DNA of 64,000 nucleotides from Maribacter polysaccharolyticus. GTDB lineage: Bacteria > Bacteroidota > Bacteroidia > Flavobacteriales > Flavobacteriaceae. The notes under the pieces are model-generated. The model was not told where the DNA came from and did no database searches. It worked only from the letters and a program-made list of their open reading frames with translations. The translations under genes were made by a program, and so were the position numbers. Positions 52,818-62,538 of this stretch are shown here, in pieces; position 1 is the stretch's first letter, and each line of letters opens with the position of its first letter. The DNA is taken from NCBI RefSeq assembly GCF_028882255.1, contig NZ_JARBUY010000002.1, positions 446,342 through 510,341 on the forward strand. The letters run 5' to 3'.

Positions 52818-55800
52818 ATGAAATTATTTAATCAACAAAACATTTCTAACATGAACCAAAAATTTAATTATGTGTTGCTGTTTGTTGCCTTGCTCTTTAT
52901 TCAAGGGGCCATGGCTCAAACAATTTCAGGTACGGTTACTGATAATTATGGTACGCCGGTTCCCAGTGTCAATGTCATTGAAAAAGGGACGACCAATGGT
53001 AGTACAACCGATTTTGATGGTAATTATTCCATTACCGTTTCCAGTACTTCGGGAACTTTGATCTTTTCTTCCTTGGGTTTTGTGGCCCAGGAAATTCCGG
53101 TAGGGGGTAAGTCCTCCATTAACGTCGTACTTCAAGAGGATGTAGAGCAGCTCGGGGAAGTTGTTGTAACGGCTTTGGGTATTAAAAGGGAAAAAAAGGC
53201 CTTGGGTTATTCGGTACAGGAGGTCTCAGGAGAGGATATCTCTGCTGGCGCTGACGGTAATGTGACAACGGCTTTGCAAGGTAAAGTCGCTGGTGTCAAT
53301 ATAACCACTACAGGGGGTATCGGAGGTAATTCGAGGATAGAGTTAAGGGGTAATAGCTCCTTGGCAGATAACAATGACGTGTTATGGGTTGTTGATGGAA
53401 TTCCTTTCTCATCAGGTGATACCAGTGATGGTGGCATTTGGGGAGGTACTTCAAACGGTGGTGGCCTTTTGGACATCAATCCAGAGGATATCGCGTCCAT
53501 GTCCGTACTAAAAGGAGGTAGTGCCGCAGCCCTATATGGGTCACGTGGTGCAAATGGTGTTGTTGTCATAACAACAAAAACAGGTAGTAAGGCACAAGGG
53601 CTGGGCATTTCCTATTCAGGTAGTGTTTTCGCATCAACCTCTGCTTATTTCTTGGATTTGCAAGAAGAATTCGGTCAAGGATCCGAAGGGGTATATGATG
53701 AATTCGGAACTTCCAGTTGGGGTCCAGAATTCGATGGTGTTGAAAGAGTGGCCTGGACCGGTGAACTATTGCCTTATGCTGCTGAAAAAAACCGACTTAC
53801 AAATTTCACAAAAACAGGGGTAACCAGTAGACATTCCGTTTCCTTGACCAATGGAGGGGAAAAAGGGTCTTATCGAGCCACTATTTCCAAAGATTATACA
53901 GAAGGGGTTTATGAAAACCATGAGATCAAGAAAACGAATTTCGATTTAAAGGCCACGTACGAAATCAATCCTTGGCTTAATGTCGATGCCAAAGTTTCAT
54001 ATATAAAGACAAAAGGACAACAACGACCCGAAATAGGTTATTATAGTCTTGTTTCTTATTTTAATGCAATGCCCATGAACATCAGGCTTGAGGATTTGAG
54101 CCCAGGTTACGAGATTATTGGGGGAGAACATGTTGAGACCTTGTATACCACGGCAAACGCGAATTATCGAAATCCTTATTTCTTACAGGAACAAATCGTG
54201 AATAATGATGAGCGTAATCGGTTCTTTGGTAATCTTACCACTAATATTTCCTTTAGTGAGAACCTGAAATTACGATTGCGATACGGACTCGACAATTATA
54301 GGTATGAAACTGAAAGTGGTTATCGTTATGCGGATAACGTAAATGATCAGAAACCTAGTTATAGTACTGCAGAGAAGTTCTACTCAGAAGAGAATATGGA
54401 AATGTTGTTGACCTACAACAAGGATCTGAATGAAGATTTTAATTTAGGGGTCAGTGCAGGGGCCAATAAGATGTACCGTAATACGGATAAATTATCGGCT
54501 AGTTCAGGAAAGTTGATTTCTGAGGAGACTTACTTCTTATCAGGAGCGGAGGATTCTTCAACCATAAGTGCTTCTGAGGAATTTACGGAAAGGGAAATAC
54601 AATCGGTTTATGGTTTTGTCGATTTGTCGTATAAGGATTATTTGTTCTTGAATGCAACAGCTAGAAATGACTGGTCTTCAACCTTGCCGGAAAACAACAA
54701 CTCTTACTTTTACCCATCGGTAAACCTTAGTGGCTTGGTTTCTGAAATGTTCATGATGCCCGATTGGATCCAGTATTTCAAGTTGAGGGGTTCTTGGGCC
54801 CAGGTGGGTAAGGATACCGATCCCTATAACACCACCCAGGTTTATACCTTAGGTTCTGGAAGGTTTAATTTAACCACTTCCAGCGAGCCAGATCTGTTGG
54901 TGAACAGTGATCTGAAACCGGAAATTTCCACATCTTCGGAAATCGGTGCAGAGCTTCGGTTGTTCAAAGGGATTTTAGGATTCGATTTTACATACTATTC
55001 AGAAGACACGAAAAACCAAATCGTAATTGTCGATCTTGATCAAAGTACGGGATATACCGGTAAATATGATAACCTGGGTCTAGTGGTGAACCGGGGGATT
55101 GAACTTATGACCACGATCACCCCTATTAGAAGGGATGACTTCAGGTTTGATATTACCTTGAATTATGCCAAGAACAAGGGGGAAGTAAAAGAATTGGTTA
55201 CCGCTGAAGATGATGATGAGTTTTATACGTTTATTACGGATAATGGAGGCGTTCAGGTAAGGGGTACCGAAGGGGAACTGATGGGTGACATTTATGGGTA
55301 TGCCTATGAGCGGAGTGACGATGGTCAGATCATCATCGATGATGATGGTTTACCGGTACGGGCAGCCGAAAGACAGGTGCTTGGTAATATACAACCCGAC
55401 TTTACAGGGTCTATAGGCCTTAATGTCAATTACAAAAACTTTACCGTAAATGCCTTGTTGGGTATGCAAGAAGGTGGTGATATTTACTCATTGACGGAAG
55501 CGAGTGCTGCAAGTTCAGGAAATGCCTTAAGGACGGCAGCGAACGGTAGGGTCGATTTTATCGCTGATGGTGTTCTGGCAGATGGATCTGCGTCTTCACA
55601 GTCGGTTTCCGCCCAAGAATACTGGAGTCGTGTGTCGGGTATAACCGAAGAATTCATTTACGATGCTTCCTATATGAAATTAAGGGAGATTTCCATTGGA
55701 TACAATGTACCCCTTTCCATTTTCGGGGATAAAGTGTCTAGCGTTATTAAGGAGGCAAGAATTTCCTTGATAGGTCGTGATCTGTTCTATCTGTATAAGA

Positions 55801-55922
55801 ATACGCCAGGTACGGTTCCCGATGCCAGTGCATTCAGTACTTCATATGGTGCAAGGGCTTTTGACTTTTCTCCAGTACCGGTAACAAGATCGGTAGGATG
55901 TTCAGTAAACTTTAAATTTTAA
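52818..55922 (+). CDS. SusC-family TonB-dependent outer membrane transporter (no STN domain)
   Basis: A 1034-residue importer. The signal peptide ends at GAMAQ (a start at M12, position 52851, would give a more usual peptide). A carboxypeptidase-D-like domain (about 35-105, ISGTVTDNYGTPVPSVNVIEKGTTNGSTTDFDGNYSI) and a plug (about 112-255, with VVDGIPFSSGD and SMSVLKGGSAAALYGSRGANGVVVITTKTG) precede the barrel. The last residues (RSVGCSVNFKF) fit a C-terminal strand. It lacks the STN domain and has no sigma/FecR pair, so it is controlled differently from the first PUL. Its SusD partner starts 11 bases downstream. Probable alpha-mannoside uptake, inferred from the GH92 genes. Confidence 0.96.
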   Translation: MKLFNQQNISNMNQKFNYVLLFVALLFIQGAMAQTISGTVTDNYGTPVPSVNVIEKGTTNGSTTDFDGNYSITVSSTSGTLIFSSLGFVAQEIPVGGKSSINVVLQEDVEQLGEVVVTALGIKREKKALGYSVQEVSGEDISAGADGNVTTALQGKVAGVNITTTGGIGGNSRIELRGNSSLADNNDVLWVVDGIPFSSGDTSDGGIWGGTSNGGGLLDINPEDIASMSVLKGGSAAALYGSRGANGVVVITTKTGSKAQGLGISYSGSVFASTSAYFLDLQEEFGQGSEGVYDEFGTSSWGPEFDGVERVAWTGELLPYAAEKNRLTNFTKTGVTSRHSVSLTNGGEKGSYRATISKDYTEGVYENHEIKKTNFDLKATYEINPWLNVDAKVSYIKTKGQQRPEIGYYSLVSYFNAMPMNIRLEDLSPGYEIIGGEHVETLYTTANANYRNPYFLQEQIVNNDERNRFFGNLTTNISFSENLKLRLRYGLDNYRYETESGYRYADNVNDQKPSYSTAEKFYSEENMEMLLTYNKDLNEDFNLGVSAGANKMYRNTDKLSASSGKLISEETYFLSGAEDSSTISASEEFTEREIQSVYGFVDLSYKDYLFLNATARNDWSSTLPENNNSYFYPSVNLSGLVSEMFMMPDWIQYFKLRGSWAQVGKDTDPYNTTQVYTLGSGRFNLTTSSEPDLLVNSDLKPEISTSSEIGAELRLFKGILGFDFTYYSEDTKNQIVIVDLDQSTGYTGKYDNLGLVVNRGIELMTTITPIRRDDFRFDITLNYAKNKGEVKELVTAEDDDEFYTFITDNGGVQVRGTEGELMGDIYGYAYERSDDGQIIIDDDGLPVRAAERQVLGNIQPDFTGSIGLNVNYKNFTVNALLGMQEGGDIYSLTEASAASSGNALRTAANGRVDFIADGVLADGSASSQSVSAQEYWSRVSGITEEFIYDASYMKLREISIGYNVPLSIFGDKVSSVIKEARISLIGRDLFYLYKNTPGTVPDASAFSTSYGARAFDFSPVPVTRSVGCSVNFKF

Positions 55923-55933
55923 TAGTTAAAGAC

Positions 55934-57472
55934 ATGAAAAAAAGAGTAATATATTTAGGAATGGTACTATTGACCTTTGCGGTTGGTTGTACCGAGGATT
56001 TTGAAGAGATGAATACGCCGAGTAATGTAATTACCAAGGTTGAGCCATCTTATGTGATCAATCGAATGTTTCAGAATCCGCTTACGAATTATCAAAGGAA
56101 CATTAATCTGTACCCTGATTTTTATGCCCAATATTGGTCGAATATCGTATCGAGTTTTGAATCCCCAAGATATGAGTATGTAGATGGGTGGATCGGAAAC
56201 CAATGGAATGAGTTTTATACCGGTCCATTGGCGGATTACAATGCGCAACTCGGTTTTTATGGTGATGATCCCACCTATACCAATGTACTGGCCCAAATGG
56301 AAATTTGGATGTGTGCTGAATGGCAAAGAATGACCGATACCTATGGAGATATTCCTTATTTTGGTGCAGGTACCGGGGAGTCCGTTCCTTACAATACCCA
56401 GGAAGAAATTTACAATGACCTGATCAGTAGGTTGACGGAAGCAGTGAATGCGATTGATACCGATGATGCTACCCAATATGCCTTTCCGACCAATTATGAC
56501 CTTCTTTATTATGGGGATTTGGATAAATGGAAGCGCTTTGGGAATTCATTGCGATTGAGATTGGCGATGAGAATGTCAAATGTGGATCCCGATGCGGCTC
56601 AGGAAGCAGCTGCAGCTGCCGTAGCTGACGGAGTAATGGAGAGTAATGCCGATGGGGCCCATATTCCGTTGTGGAGTTCAGGTTGGTATGATTATCATCA
56701 TCAAATGGCTTGGAATTGGGACAATACGAGGGCTTCAAGAACCTTTACCGATTATTTATATGGCCAATCCAGTGTAGGCGAAGATCCCAGGGCTTGGAAA
56801 TGGTTTACTTATAAGGATGATTCCTATAGCCTGGATGACGAGAGTGTTATTACGGGTATTGAAAACGGTTATAATACCTTGCCCGCAGATGCAAGGGCCT
56901 ATGCCACCATTAATTTGGATGGAGGTTATGTTGGTTTTGTCGGTGATGGGGCAGATATTCTAATGTACATGCCTTATATGTTTTATTCTGAAACCGTGTT
57001 TTTAAAGGCGGAAGCGGCCCTAAGGGGGTGGATAGCCGGTGATGCGAATGGCTTGTATATCGAAGGTGTCCAGGCCTCAATGGATTATGTAGGTGTAGAG
57101 GCTACAGCGGCCAGTGATTATATCAACGGATTGTCAGGCTTGACGGGATCCAATGAGGAACAACTAAAACAGTTGATCACGCAAAAGTATATTGCCAACT
57201 TCCCTAATGGATCCGAATCATGGGCAGATTTTAGAAGAACGGATTATCCCGATATTTCTTTGCCGTTAGATGGTGTAAGTGGTAGTGCCAGTGTTGCTGC
57301 CGATACGTGGGTGAAACGAATCAGGTATCCGGATAACCAACACAATCTGAACAGTGCTAGTATGCCTACATCACAAAATACCATTGATACGGATCGAATG
57401 GATATAAGACTTTGGTGGGATACGGCCGACACAAAAGATAAATCCAGCGGCTTGATGAATAGTAACTTTTAA
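55934..57472 (+). CDS. SusD-like outer membrane lipoprotein (SusD-like_2 type)
   Basis: A 512-residue glycan-binding lipoprotein (lipobox TFAVGC). The N-terminal CTEDFEEMNTPSNVITKVEPSYVINRMF and AQMEIWMCAEWQRMTDTYGDIPYFGAG are typical of the SusD-like_2 branch, which differs from the RagB branch of the first PUL. Further support is DLDKWKRFGNSLRLRLAMRMSNVDPDAAQ and ETVFLKAEAALRGWI, then QKYIANFPNGSESWADFRRTDYP. It pairs with the SusC encoded just upstream, and a strong terminator follows about 95 bases downstream. Confidence 0.95.
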   Translation: MKKRVIYLGMVLLTFAVGCTEDFEEMNTPSNVITKVEPSYVINRMFQNPLTNYQRNINLYPDFYAQYWSNIVSSFESPRYEYVDGWIGNQWNEFYTGPLADYNAQLGFYGDDPTYTNVLAQMEIWMCAEWQRMTDTYGDIPYFGAGTGESVPYNTQEEIYNDLISRLTEAVNAIDTDDATQYAFPTNYDLLYYGDLDKWKRFGNSLRLRLAMRMSNVDPDAAQEAAAAAVADGVMESNADGAHIPLWSSGWYDYHHQMAWNWDNTRASRTFTDYLYGQSSVGEDPRAWKWFTYKDDSYSLDDESVITGIENGYNTLPADARAYATINLDGGYVGFVGDGADILMYMPYMFYSETVFLKAEAALRGWIAGDANGLYIEGVQASMDYVGVEATAASDYINGLSGLTGSNEEQLKQLITQKYIANFPNGSESWADFRRTDYPDISLPLDGVSGSASVAADTWVKRIRYPDNQHNLNSASMPTSQNTIDTDRMDIRLWWDTADTKDKSSGLMNSNF

Positions 57473-57566
57473 CCATTCATAAAGTTAAGGATCGCTTATA
57501 GCGGATAAACCACAAGTTGTTGTATCCACTATGATAAGCTTGGAGTAATGTAGTTGGAGTTAGTGT

Positions 57567-57595
57567 AAAGGAGGGCGAAAGCCCTCCTTTTTTTT
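57567..57595 (+). terminator. Rho-independent terminator of the second PUL
   Basis: AAAGGAGGGC (57567-57576) pairs perfectly with GCCCTCCTTT (57581-57590) around a GAAA tetraloop, followed by more Ts. This is the strongest terminator in the window. Confidence 0.92.
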
Positions 57596-57689
57596 GTCTA
57601 CCATGGGATGTTCGGGTGTGGTGGATACACATCGAACGGGCAAGGTCCAGGATCTCGCAAGAACGCGATACACATATCGAATAGGCTTC

Positions 57690-57935
57690 TTAGAGGTTTG
57701 GTACGGTGCTTCTTGTCGGGAGGTCAGGACACTTTTTTTTCAGGACATCCTGTAAAAACTGCTTGTCAAGGTTTAGGCCGGCCTTTAGCTTCTTGAGTTG
57801 GGAATTCCCATCCTCCGGATTCTTGAGCCTATACAGTTCCAATACCCCAACCATTGTAAACGTCTCCCTCTGTTTAAAGGCAACGACAAGCTCTGATTCC
57901 GAATACTTGGATCCTTTCGTAATCATATGATCCAT
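57690..57935 (-). pseudogene. Degenerate IS3-family OrfA (transposase) remnant
   Basis: An 81-codon minus-strand frame. The N-terminus (MITKGSKYSESELVVAFKQRE) resembles the IS3 OrfA helix-turn-helix start. The C-terminus (DGNSQLKKLKAGLNLDKQFLQDVLKKKCPD) resembles the leucine-zipper end that normally reads LEEENxxLKxxYAELSLDxxxLKDVxxKK. The middle that should hold the rest of the HTH and linker is missing, so it is probably an internally deleted, dead copy. No OrfB, terminal inverted repeats or target duplication were recognised around it. Confidence 0.6.
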
Positions 57936-58060
57936 TTAAAGTAAAACATTTATTCGATCGGAATTCCCTACTTTTAAACTGTCCGGTGTAAAGGGAGGGG
58001 GGCAAAAGTAGTTGCCTTTTTTATTAATTAAATTTCTATGGAGATTATATACTCGATTAA

Positions 58061-60538
58061 ATGAATTTATATACCATCAAACTAATAATAATTCTTGTAC
58101 TATTTCCATGCATTCAATCTTGTGTAAAATCCAATGAACGCATTACGGAGTCGTTCAATCAAAATTGGAAATTTCAGAAAGGGGAAATAGGTTCTGAAAA
58201 AACAATGGATTTTGAGGATACTTCATGGCGTATTCTTGATTTACCCCATGATTGGGCAATTGAAGGTCCATTTAGCGAAGCACATAATACCAGAACAGGG
58301 GGACTTCCTATTTACGGTACGGCATGGTATCGTAAAAATTTCATAGTAGATAAAAAACATGAAGGTAAAACGGTTGCCATTGATTTTGATGGGATAATGA
58401 ACTACGCTGAAATATATATAAATGGAGAAAAAGCAGGTGCCCGTCCTTATGGTTATATCGGTTTTGAAGTTGATTTAACTCCCTATATAAGATTTGGTGA
58501 AGAAAATATAATTGCGGTGCGTGTCGATCCCAAAGAGTTATCCGCAAGATGGTACCCTGGTGCAGGTATATACAGGAATGTATATTTAACTATTAAAAAT
58601 CCCGTTTCCATAGCATATAACGGCACGTATATAACTACACCGAAAATTTCGGATAAAGAAGCTGAAGTTGTTATCAAAACAATTTTGGAAAACAAGACTG
58701 ATATAACGGGTGAATATACATTAAGCACAACCATTAAAAGCAGTAAGGGTGAAACTGTTGCTACCAGCACGAACACACTTGATTTATCCGGTACTTCCGT
58801 GGAATTGGAAGACAAACTAGTGGTGCAAAACCCCATACTTTGGCAGTTGGATGATCCACACTTGTATACCGCAATATCCGTGCTGCTAAAAAAGGGTACG
58901 CCCATAGACAATTACAACACTACCTTCGGTATAAGGGCTATAAAATATTCACAGGAAAAAGGTTTTGAGTTGAACGGAGAACAGGTGAAATTCAAAGGTG
59001 TTTGCCTTCATCACGATTTAGGCCCCTTGGGATCGGCAGTCAATTATAGGGCAACAGAGCGTCAGTTGGAAATCATGAAGGGTATGGGGGTCAATGCGAT
59101 ACGTACAAGTCATAACCCTCCATCACCTGAACAATTAATATTATGTGATAAAATGGGGATACTCGTTCAGGTGGAAGCTTTTGATGAATGGAAAAAAGCA
59201 AAAGTGGAAAACGGATACCACAAGGTATGGGATGAATGGCACGAAACTGATTTGCGGGATATGATAAAACGCGATCGCAACCACCCCTCGGTGGTCATGT
59301 GGAGTATTGGTAATGAGGTGAGAGAGCAGGGGAGTAAAGAGGGAGGTCAACTTGCCCAACAGCTAACCGACATATGTCATGATGAAGACCCTACACGTCC
59401 TGTGTCTGCAGGGTTCAATCAATACCCGGCATGTATAAATAACGGTCTAGCCGATGCCATAGACCTTGTAGGGTTTAATTATAAGCCAACGTTATACGAT
59501 ACTATCCTAAAAAACAATCCCAATTATATTGTATATGGAGCTGAAACGGCATCAACGGTAAGCTCAAGAGGAGTTTATCATTTACCACTTCAAAATTATG
59601 ATAGACACGAATCTTTACAAGTAACGGGTTATGATATCATAAGTCCATTTTGGGCGTATCCTCCAGATTTTGAAACCTATGCACAAGAAACAATGCCACA
59701 TTCTTTAGGCGAATTTGTATGGACTGGGTTTGACTATTTAGGCGAACCGACACCCTATAATGGTAGAGACTTGGATACCCACGGAAAATGGGGTGGCGAT
59801 TGGCCATCGCGTAGTTCGTACTTTGGTATCGTGGATTTATGTGGTTTTCCAAAAGACAGGTATTATTACTATCAAAGTAGATGGACGGATAAACCTATGG
59901 TACACATCTTACCACATTGGAATTGGGAAAATACACCGCATAAGGAAATACCGGTTTATTGTTATACCAATTGTGATGAAGCGGAATTATTTCTTAATGG
60001 AAAATCTTTAGGCAAGAAAGTAATGGGGGTGGATAAAACAACCATTCCTGCGGAATTTAACTGGTGGAGAAAACCTGAAAAGACTTGGGATTCTCCGTAT
60101 AGATTACATTGGAATGTAGCCTTTGAGCCAGGCGAATTAAAAATAGTAGCTTATAAAGATGGAAAACAAGTAGCTGAAAAGACAATTGTTACTGCATCAC
60201 AAGCAGCGAAAATAAAATTAACGGCAGATAGAACGGAAATCGATGCAGATGGTAACGACCTTTCCTTTATAACCGTAAGAATTGAAGATAAAGATGGGAA
60301 TTTCTGCCCATTAGCAGCTGATCTTATAAACTTTGAAGTTTCTGGCCCAGGAACCATTGCGGCTGTAGGAAATGGCAATGCTGCGACAACCGAGTCATTT
60401 CAAGTCAATTATAGAAAAGCATTTAATGGCTTATGTATGGTGATCATTAAAAGCAAGAGAAATACGACAGGGGAAATTAAAATTACGGCTTCTTCGGAAA
60501 ATCTAAAAAGCGCTACGATAATGATTAATTCAAAATAA
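58061..60538 (+). CDS. GH2-family glycosidase, beta-galactosidase-like
   Basis: An 825-residue secreted glycosidase with a signal peptide or lipobox (IIILVLFPCIQSC). Domains in order are a sugar-binding sandwich (about 25-195, FNQNWKFQKGEIGSEKTMDFEDTSWRILDLPHDWAIEGPF), an immunoglobulin-like domain (about 200-305), and a TIM barrel (about 310-600). The barrel carries acid/base E419 in MWSIGNEVRE and nucleophile E495 in YGAETAS. DUF4982-like and bacterial Ig-like C-terminal domains follow (AELFLNGKSLGKKVMG; KLTADRTEIDADGNDLSFITVRIED). A galactoside from algal polysaccharide is the likely substrate, given the two sulfatase genes next door. Confidence 0.93.
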   Translation: MNLYTIKLIIILVLFPCIQSCVKSNERITESFNQNWKFQKGEIGSEKTMDFEDTSWRILDLPHDWAIEGPFSEAHNTRTGGLPIYGTAWYRKNFIVDKKHEGKTVAIDFDGIMNYAEIYINGEKAGARPYGYIGFEVDLTPYIRFGEENIIAVRVDPKELSARWYPGAGIYRNVYLTIKNPVSIAYNGTYITTPKISDKEAEVVIKTILENKTDITGEYTLSTTIKSSKGETVATSTNTLDLSGTSVELEDKLVVQNPILWQLDDPHLYTAISVLLKKGTPIDNYNTTFGIRAIKYSQEKGFELNGEQVKFKGVCLHHDLGPLGSAVNYRATERQLEIMKGMGVNAIRTSHNPPSPEQLILCDKMGILVQVEAFDEWKKAKVENGYHKVWDEWHETDLRDMIKRDRNHPSVVMWSIGNEVREQGSKEGGQLAQQLTDICHDEDPTRPVSAGFNQYPACINNGLADAIDLVGFNYKPTLYDTILKNNPNYIVYGAETASTVSSRGVYHLPLQNYDRHESLQVTGYDIISPFWAYPPDFETYAQETMPHSLGEFVWTGFDYLGEPTPYNGRDLDTHGKWGGDWPSRSSYFGIVDLCGFPKDRYYYYQSRWTDKPMVHILPHWNWENTPHKEIPVYCYTNCDEAELFLNGKSLGKKVMGVDKTTIPAEFNWWRKPEKTWDSPYRLHWNVAFEPGELKIVAYKDGKQVAEKTIVTASQAAKIKLTADRTEIDADGNDLSFITVRIEDKDGNFCPLAADLINFEVSGPGTIAAVGNGNAATTESFQVNYRKAFNGLCMVIIKSKRNTTGEIKITASSENLKSATIMINSK

Positions 60539-61053
60539 TGACAATATGAAATAAATTGGTTTGTCAATGCTGCTTTTTTGGATGTTTTTCCAGCATTTTG
60601 TACCATAAAGGAAGCGGATATTCCTAAAAATATTGGAGGGGTATCTGTCTATCTAACACTTCATGGCAATGCGAGTTTTATATCAGGTCATTATTCATAA
60701 AAAAGATAGGGCAGAACCGTTTCGTCATCCGAATTATGCGCATGTTTTTTTTAATCGGGATTTATCCAATGTCTTTGATGCATGTCAACAGTAAGGCCTA
60801 TAAATTTGTTGCAGCTATTCGAGGAGTTTAAACATTAAATGGATAAATCATTTGAAAAATAGACTTTTTGACATATTACCCCCGTATTTGGTTGAAACGT
60901 ACCCTGTATCGATCTCTTGTTTTGAATATTTTTGGTTTGTAGGTAGTGCTGGAAACTAAACGGTCTGATGACAGCTGTCTTTGCTGCTTTCAAATGAAGA
61001 ACGCACATCTAAATTTACCGGCAACAAAGGTTAAATGGAATTTAATTATTGTG
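60539..61053. other. 515-base intergenic stretch between GH2 and sulfatase genes
   Basis: No gene is called. A weak hairpin (AATGCTG 60566-60572 with CAGCATT 60591-60597, then four Ts after one base) may terminate GH2 transcription. Short frames near 60560-60800 look like protein fragments, for example IPKNIGGVSVYLTLHGNA, but lack starts, so a decayed gene is possible. Confidence 0.45.
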
Positions 61054-62538
61054 ATGTTAAAAAAACTATATATAGTAATTGCCATTTTAGTAAGTGCCAG
61101 CAGTGCCTATGCTCAAACCAAACCAAATATTATTTGGCTAATGGCTGAAGATATAAGTCTGGATCTGGAATGTTATGGCACAAAAGCCGTTAAAACCCCT
61201 CATCTGAATAAAATGGCGGCTAATGGGGTCAGGTTTGATAATTGTTTTGTCACAAACCCTATCTGTTCCCCCAGTAGATCTGCGATGATGGTAGGTACGC
61301 ATCAGTTAAAAATAAATGCAGATAATCATAGAAGCAATAGGGATGTGCCATTAAATGAAAAGTACAAACCTTTTACCTATTGGCTTCGCCGATCTGGTTA
61401 CACTTGCATTCTAGGTCACCACGGTGTTATGGGGAAGGGAAGAAAAACCGATGTGAATTTTAAATCTGAAAAGATCGGTAAATGGGACGGAAAAGAAAAT
61501 TTTGGCTTATTTGATAAAGTAGATCACTTTGAAAAAGAAGATCAGCCCTTTTTTATGCAAATTCAATTGGACGCAACCCATAGGGGAGATTGGTGGAATG
61601 CCGTTAGGGCAGCATCAAAACATCCCGTGAATCCAGATGAGGTAGAATTGCCGGAATATATAGCAGATCATCCGGTAACACGGTTGGATTGGGCTAAGTA
61701 TTTAGATCAGGTGGAGTATATTGATGATGAAGTTGGAATGATTTTTCAAGAATTGGAAGATAAAGGAATGGCTGATAATACCATCGTTATCTTTATTGGG
61801 GACAATGGTCGTTGCAATATTCGAGGCAAAGGGTATTTACATGATTCAGGGTTGCATATTCCATTGATTATTTATAATCCTAAGAATTCAGAAGTAAATA
61901 AGGTTAGGAAAGATGTTGTTGGCGCTACGGATATTACAGCAACTATTTTGGATTTTGCAGGTGTGGAAATCCCTGAATACATGACGGGTAAGCCTATTTT
62001 TGATGAGGATTTCTCTAGGGAATTCGTTTACGCCTCACGTAGTTTATGGGATGAAGTTGAGGAGAAATCAAGAGCAATTACTTCAGGCACATGGAAATAT
62101 ATTAGAAATGATAAGCCAGAAATACCTTTTGATGCACATCAAGCTTATTTGGAATTCTATCGCCCGGCAGTACATATCATGCGAACCCTAAAAAATGAAA
62201 ATAAGCTTTCGGAAAATCAAGGATTCTTTTTTGAAAATTCAAAGCCTAAAGAAGAATTGTATGATTTGAAAGCCGATCCAATGGAGCTGAATAATCTTGC
62301 CGATAACTTGAAATATAGCAAGGTTTTGGAAAGAATGAAAAAAAACACCCAAGATTTTGATGCCCAAATGAAGCCAAAAGACAGTATTTATTTTCCGACA
62401 CATGCAATAAGTGTGGAGGTGTTGAAATGGGTAAAAAAAGAAAGACCGGTGTTGTATCAAAAAATGCTACTGGGTGAGGAGATAGGTTTTAGTGGATTGA
62501 ATAAAGAATTTAAGATTTATAAATCCCAAAAAAAGTAA
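61054..62538 (+). CDS. S1-family (formylglycine-type) sulfatase
   Basis: A 494-residue exported sulfatase (signal peptide MLKKLYIVIAILVSASSAYAQ). It hydrolyses sulfate esters with a formylglycine made from C71 in NPICSPSRSAMMVGTH, the classical CxPxR site. Metal-ligand regions are NIIWLMAEDIS (Glu-Asp where Asp-Asp is usual) and IVIFIGDNGRCN. The C-terminal EELYDLKADPMELNNLADN is common in this family. The frame is open to 60946, but the signal peptide start at 61054 is preferred. It requires an anaerobic or FGE-type maturase, which is not in the window. The second sulfatase gene overlaps its stop by one base. Confidence 0.93.
   Translation: MLKKLYIVIAILVSASSAYAQTKPNIIWLMAEDISLDLECYGTKAVKTPHLNKMAANGVRFDNCFVTNPICSPSRSAMMVGTHQLKINADNHRSNRDVPLNEKYKPFTYWLRRSGYTCILGHHGVMGKGRKTDVNFKSEKIGKWDGKENFGLFDKVDHFEKEDQPFFMQIQLDATHRGDWWNAVRAASKHPVNPDEVELPEYIADHPVTRLDWAKYLDQVEYIDDEVGMIFQELEDKGMADNTIVIFIGDNGRCNIRGKGYLHDSGLHIPLIIYNPKNSEVNKVRKDVVGATDITATILDFAGVEIPEYMTGKPIFDEDFSREFVYASRSLWDEVEEKSRAITSGTWKYIRNDKPEIPFDAHQAYLEFYRPAVHIMRTLKNENKLSENQGFFFENSKPKEELYDLKADPMELNNLADNLKYSKVLERMKKNTQDFDAQMKPKDSIYFPTHAISVEVLKWVKKERPVLYQKMLLGEEIGFSGLNKEFKIYKSQKK

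Noticed and set aside
57600-57690. IS3 OrfB remnant next to the OrfA remnant
   Set aside because: None of the three minus-strand frames shows the DDE-type integrase pattern; similarity is too weak to call.
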